Of a stretch of DNA of 8,005 bases, positions 4,765 to 8,005 are shown piece after piece. Made by a program: the position numbers and the translations under genes. How positions within the stretch are numbered: position 1 is the stretch's first letter; every line of letters begins with the position of its first letter. The notes beneath the pieces are model-generated. The model saw nothing but the letters and a program-made list of their open reading frames with translations. It was not told where the DNA came from and ran no database searches. Source of the DNA: Methanoregulaceae archaeon (lineage in GTDB: Archaea > Halobacteriota > Methanomicrobia > Methanomicrobiales > Methanospirillaceae); the NCBI GenBank assembly GCA_028679275.1, contig JAJRBV010000104.1:1-8005 (forward strand). The letters are read 5' to 3'.

Positions 4765-7602
4765 ATGCACCTCATTGTCGCCGAGAAGAATATTTCTGCC
4801 CACCGGATCGCCTCTATCCTTGCCGGGAATAAGAAAGTCAGGGAAGAGAAGGACGGGGGAGTGCCGGTTTACCGGTTCGATGACACCGCAGTCGTCGGTC
4901 TGAGGGGGCATGTCGTGGAGATCGATTTCGAGCAGGGATACTCGAACTGGCGGAGCACCGAAAGGACCCCCCGCTCCCTGATCGATGCACGGACCATCAA
5001 GGTCCCGACAGAGAAGAAGATCGTGCACCTCCTCCAGAAACTGGCAAAACAGTCCAGCCTAATCACGATCGCGACCGATTTTGATACCGAGGGGGAGCTG
5101 ATAGGAAAGGAGGCATACGAGCTCATCCGGCAGGTCAGCAGGGATGTCGGGGTCAACCGGGCGCGGTTCAGTGCAATCACCCCTGACGAGATAAGGAATG
5201 CTTTCAGAGCGACCACGGGTATTGATTTTGACCTTGCTTCGGCCGGAGAGGCCAGACAGGTGATCGATTTGATGTGGGGAGCTTCCCTCACGCGATTCAT
5301 CAGTCTTGCCGCACGAAGGGGAGGTAGTAATATCCTCTCCGTAGGGCGGGTGCAGACGCCTACGCTTGCAATGATTGTCGACCGGGAAAAGGAGATCGAG
5401 GAATTTGTATCTCAGAACTACTGGCAGCTCTCACTCACGACCGAAAAAGACGGAGAGGACGTTGAAGCCCGCCATGCAACGCCGCGATTCTGTGACCGGG
5501 CGGAGGCGGAGCGAGCCCGGGACCGGACACTGCCGCCGCTCGTAGTCACTGAGGTGAGGGAAGGGACAAAGACAGACCGTGCTCCTGTCCCGCTCGATAC
5601 TACCGGATTTATTGTCGCCGCAGCCCGGATAGGTTTCTCGGCTGCGGGCGCCATGCGGATTGCAGAAGACCTGTACATGAACGGGTATATCTCCTACCCG
5701 AGAACCGACAACACTGTATATCCTTCAACCCTGGACATTGGCGGGATACTGAAGGCTCTGGCTGACACCGAATTCGAGGAGGACGTGCACTGGGTAAGCA
5801 CTCACCGGAGACCGGTACCAACCCGCGGGAAAAAGTCAAGCACCGACCACCCTCCCATCCACCCGGCCTCGGCAGCAACCCGCCAGTCGCTTGGAGAAGA
5901 GCGCTGGAAGATCTACGAGCTCGTGGCCCGGCGTTTCCTCGCGACACTTTCACCGGATGCACGCTGGAAGACGATGAAAGTGAACTTCGAGGCAGGAACG
6001 GAGCCATATACTGCCACCGGGGGGCAGCTGGTCGAGCCGGGATGGCGGAAGGTATACCCCTACAGCACCGCAACAGAATACATCCTCCCGGGGATGAAGG
6101 CAGGCGAGCATCTCCCGGTCAAAGAGATAACCCTCGAAGAAAAGGAGACCCAGCCGCCGGCACGGTACACCCAGAGCAGGCTGATCCAGAAAATGGAGGA
6201 GCTTGGCCTCGGGACAAAAAGCACCCGGCACGAAGTGATCCAAAAACTTCTCTCCCGCAAGTATGTCGAGGGTAACCCCCTTCGCCCGACCCTTGTCGGC
6301 CGGGCAGTCACCGAGTCACTCGAGCGCCATGCCAACACGATCACCCGGCCTGCCATGACCCAGACACTTGAGGAGCATATGCAGCAGATCAAAGATCAGC
6401 ACCGGAGCAGGGACGATGTCGTTGCCGAGTCCCGGGGGATGCTGCACTCAGTCTTTGATCAGCTCGAGCCCCATGAACGCGAGGTCGGGCAGGAGATCAT
6501 GGAGCAGACTGCAGAAGAGCTGACGCTGGGCCCGTGCCCGGTCTGCAGGCATGACATCAGGATTCGTCATCTCAGGAACCAGACACAGTTTATAGGGTGC
6601 ACCAATTACCCGGACTGCACATTCAATATCGGCCTTCCTTCCGCAATGTGGGGATTTGCAGTCAGGACCGATGATGCCTGCCCGGTCCACAAACTCCATT
6701 TTGTCCGGCTTGTCAGGAAAGGGAGCAGGCCATGGGACATCGGCTGCCCTCTCTGTCACCAGATCGCTTCAAACAAAGAGGCCCTCTTCCTCATGGCATC
6801 CATGACCCCGCAGATTCATGAACGGATGCTTTCGGCACATATCTTTACGGTTGCTGACCTGGCCAACACCCCCCCCGGAAAGCTCGCAGGCATTCTTAAC
6901 CTGACCGAAGAGAAAGCGACAGAAATCATTGGTGAAGCAGAGGGTGTTCTTGACCTATTAAGGCGGAGATCCGACTGCAGAAAACTCGTCCGGAGGATGC
7001 TTGTCCCTAAACGGGGCAGGAGCCCTGCCAAGGTGATCAAAAAACTCCAGGAAGCAGGGGTCAATGACATTGTTTCTCTCGGGACCGCGGACCCGGCTCT
7101 GCTGAAAAGAGTCGGGATTGCCGAGAAAGAGGCGGAATCAATCCTGAGAGAAGCAAAGATGGTGGAGAACGAACGGTTCCTGAAACTTGCCGGGGTACCT
7201 GCGGCCAGCATGAAAAAATACTTTGCAGCCGGTTTTGCTGCCCCTGAAGACTTCCTCGCTTCACACCCGGTTTACATTTCTGATGTGACCGGCATAAGTC
7301 TCGAAACCGTCCAAAAGCACGTCGGGCTTGTCGCTTCGGCAAAGGGAAAGGCCCCTCCACCCCGGTATACTAAAGCACAGGTGGCAAAAGGAAGGGAGGA
7401 ACTCCTCTCCCTTCCCGGCCTTAATGAGGAGGAACTCCGGCGGCTCCGGAAGGCAGGGATCGTCAGCGGGATCCTCCTTCTTGGCTCGGATCCGGCAGCT
7501 CTTGGAGGGCGGACCGGAATCGCAACGGAAAAGATCCGCCGGTTTCAGGCTGTACTGCAGGAAAGGGCAAAAAGGGCAGAACCCGATATTATTGTGGTCT
7601 GA
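4765..7602 (+). CDS. topA: DNA topoisomerase I (type IA) with C-terminal helix-hairpin-helix tail
   Basis: TopA relaxes negative supercoils by cutting one strand through a 5'-phosphotyrosine. The Toprim domain opens at residue 2 (HLIVAEKNISAHRIA), with GLRGHVVEIDF (45-55) and the metal triad TDFDTEGELIG (D105, D107, E109). SVGRVQTPTLAMIVDRE (192-208) follows. The nucleophile is Y311 in GYISYPRTDNTVYP (codon 5695-5697), then DHPPIHP (361-367) and the core motif QSRLIQKMEELGLGTKSTRHEVIQKL (470-495). A C4 zinc ribbon uses C591, C594, C612 and C618; a second, less regular one has CPVH (639-642) and CPLC (661-664). Residues 686-931 form about four helix-hairpin-helix repeats. The 945-residue length fits a type IA enzyme with an added tail. 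The gene starts five bases after gatB, with AGAGG (4750-4754) ten bases before the ATG, so co-transcription is likely. There is no helicase domain, so this is not a reverse gyrase. Confidence 0.96.
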   Translation: MHLIVAEKNISAHRIASILAGNKKVREEKDGGVPVYRFDDTAVVGLRGHVVEIDFEQGYSNWRSTERTPRSLIDARTIKVPTEKKIVHLLQKLAKQSSLITIATDFDTEGELIGKEAYELIRQVSRDVGVNRARFSAITPDEIRNAFRATTGIDFDLASAGEARQVIDLMWGASLTRFISLAARRGGSNILSVGRVQTPTLAMIVDREKEIEEFVSQNYWQLSLTTEKDGEDVEARHATPRFCDRAEAERARDRTLPPLVVTEVREGTKTDRAPVPLDTTGFIVAAARIGFSAAGAMRIAEDLYMNGYISYPRTDNTVYPSTLDIGGILKALADTEFEEDVHWVSTHRRPVPTRGKKSSTDHPPIHPASAATRQSLGEERWKIYELVARRFLATLSPDARWKTMKVNFEAGTEPYTATGGQLVEPGWRKVYPYSTATEYILPGMKAGEHLPVKEITLEEKETQPPARYTQSRLIQKMEELGLGTKSTRHEVIQKLLSRKYVEGNPLRPTLVGRAVTESLERHANTITRPAMTQTLEEHMQQIKDQHRSRDDVVAESRGMLHSVFDQLEPHEREVGQEIMEQTAEELTLGPCPVCRHDIRIRHLRNQTQFIGCTNYPDCTFNIGLPSAMWGFAVRTDDACPVHKLHFVRLVRKGSRPWDIGCPLCHQIASNKEALFLMASMTPQIHERMLSAHIFTVADLANTPPGKLAGILNLTEEKATEIIGEAEGVLDLLRRRSDCRKLVRRMLVPKRGRSPAKVIKKLQEAGVNDIVSLGTADPALLKRVGIAEKEAESILREAKMVENERFLKLAGVPAASMKKYFAAGFAAPEDFLASHPVYISDVTGISLETVQKHVGLVASAKGKAPPPRYTKAQVAKGREELLSLPGLNEEELRRLRKAGIVSGILLLGSDPAALGGRTGIATEKIRRFQAVLQERAKRAEPDIIVV
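6535..6756 (+). other. tandem zinc-ribbon segment of TopA
   Basis: This segment encodes residues 591-664 of the topoisomerase. The first ribbon has the regular TopA spacing, CPVC then GCTNYPDC. The second has CPVH, 18 residues, then CPLC, so a His (H642) stands where a Cys is usual and may still bind zinc. Such ribbons in TopA bind single-stranded DNA and help strand passage (known for the family). Confidence 0.7.
6820..7557 (+). other. helix-hairpin-helix repeat array in the TopA C-terminus
   Basis: Residues 686-931 show about four diverged repeats of 45 to 55 residues: about 686-727, 757-800, 805-858 and 880-931. Each has a pattern like the HhH domain at the RadA/Rad51 N-terminus: a short helix with L-x-x-A-G, a 'V-x-x-L' strand-like step, a segment such as T-A-D-P-A-L-L, then G-I followed by a helix ending in I-x-x-A. 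The clearest are KKLQEAGVNDIVSLGTADPA with VGIAEKEAESILREA, and LLSLPGLNEEELRRLRKAGI. Such motifs bind the DNA backbone without sequence preference, so the tail probably increases DNA affinity. The assignment rests on pattern reading, not an alignment search. Confidence 0.65.
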
Positions 7603-7606
7603 GGTG
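7601..7606 (+). promoter_or_regulatory. ribosome binding site of the GGGP synthase gene
   Basis: GAGGTG overlaps the topA stop codon. It is six bases before the ATG at 7613 and three before the ATG at 7610; the wider spacing favours 7613 as the start. Confidence 0.65.
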
Positions 7607-7612
7607 TGGATG

Positions 7613-8005
7613 ATGCATACCCGATGGAAAAACTGGGTCCATGTGACAAAACTTGATCCGGACAAGATGCTCCCTTCCCGTGCGATTGCAGAGATAGCAT
7701 CAAGCGGGACTGATGCCCTGATGCTCTCGGGAACCCTGAATGTCACTGCTGAGAATATGGCTGCGCTGGCAAAGGAGGCAAAAGCCTCCGGACTCCCGCT
7801 TATCGTGGAGCCTGCGGGTCCGGAGGCGGTCCTCTGGGATGGCGTGGACTTTGTCTTTGTACCTTCGGTACTGAACTCTGCAGACGTCCAGTGGATTGTG
7901 GGCAAGCACCGGTCCTGGATACAGAGGCAGCAGGTTCAGTGGGAGAAGGTTGTCCCTGAGGCATACATCGTGATGAACCCTGAATCTGCGGTGGGAAAGG
8001 TAACG
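7613..8005 (+). CDS. geranylgeranylglyceryl phosphate synthase, 3' part outside window
   Basis: This enzyme joins sn-glycerol-1-phosphate to geranylgeranyl diphosphate, the first committed step of archaeal ether-lipid synthesis. It is a TIM-barrel of the PcrB/GGGPS family. The 131 residues in the window contain TRWKNWVHVTKLDPDK (3-18), with the phosphate- and metal-binding start of the barrel, then SSGTDALMLSGTLNVTAENM (30-49), LPLIVEPAGPEAV (60-72), VDFVFVPSVLNSADVQWIVGKH (77-98) and EAYIVMNPESAVGKVT (116-131), all typical of methanogen GGGPS. The frame runs open off the right edge; full-length relatives have about 230 to 250 residues, so roughly half is seen. The gene follows topA by ten bases and is probably co-transcribed with it. 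ATG 7610, adding one Met, is an equally open alternative start. Confidence 0.93.
   Translation, partial: MHTRWKNWVHVTKLDPDKMLPSRAIAEIASSGTDALMLSGTLNVTAENMAALAKEAKASGLPLIVEPAGPEAVLWDGVDFVFVPSVLNSADVQWIVGKHRSWIQRQQVQWEKVVPEAYIVMNPESAVGKVT

Noticed and set aside
4765..7602. Reverse gyrase or topoisomerase III
   Set aside because: There is no N-terminal helicase-like domain, which rules out reverse gyrase. The zinc ribbons and overall motif order fit TopA-type topoisomerase I.
7557..7612. Terminator between topA and the GGGP synthase gene
   Set aside because: There is no T run or hairpin; the ribosome binding site overlaps the topA stop, so read-through is more likely.
7261..7905. Open minus-strand frame of 214 codons over the topA end and GGGP synthase start
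   Set aside because: Both plus-strand frames there carry conserved family motifs; the antisense protein has none.

Overview
The window looks like a stretch of chromosome from a methanogenic euryarchaeon, most likely of the class Methanomicrobia (Methanomicrobiales-like). The evidence is a geranylgeranylglyceryl phosphate synthase (archaeal ether-lipid pathway), archaeal-type GatC/GatA/GatB, a type IA topoisomerase with a tail of RadA-like helix-hairpin-helix repeats, GC-rich coding sequence, GGAGG/GGTGAT ribosome binding sites and a TATA-like box. Taxonomy below class level is inference.

Layout: the left edge (574 to 1, minus strand) carries the first 191 codons of a ROK-family sugar kinase that runs off the window. 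A divergent intergenic gap of about 90 bases (575-663) with a TATA-like box follows. From 664 to the right edge everything is on the plus strand and tightly packed, as in one operon: a short asparagine-synthase-like PP-loop protein (664-1659), gatC (1659-1928), gatA (1929-3227), gatB (3224-4759), topA (4765-7602) and the start of a GGGP synthase gene (7613 to the edge). The junctions are overlaps or gaps of 10 bases or less: TAATG, TAA|GTG, ATGA, then 5 and 10 bases. There is no gene-free stretch over 100 bases and no sign of mobile DNA, CRISPR, tRNA or rRNA.

How the genes fit together: GatC, GatA and GatB form the tRNA-dependent amidotransferase, which in archaea mainly turns Asp-tRNA(Asn) into Asn-tRNA(Asn). 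The gene in front encodes an asparagine-synthase synthetase domain whose glutaminase half is reduced to a remnant, so asparagine chemistry by two routes is grouped at the head of the operon. Topoisomerase I and the lipid enzyme appear to be co-transcribed housekeeping genes.

The point most worth a second look is in GatA. The catalytic lysine of the amidase-signature triad (normally in a GIPxAxKDN motif) reads as glutamine (Q37), while both catalytic serines and the rest of the domain are intact. It may be a real loss of glutaminase activity, which would match the neighbouring synthetase without a glutaminase, or two compensating one-base errors in adjacent G runs. Other points are the HhH tail of TopA, the in-frame TAA that alone separates gatC from gatA, and a Gly/Arg-rich insertion in GatB.
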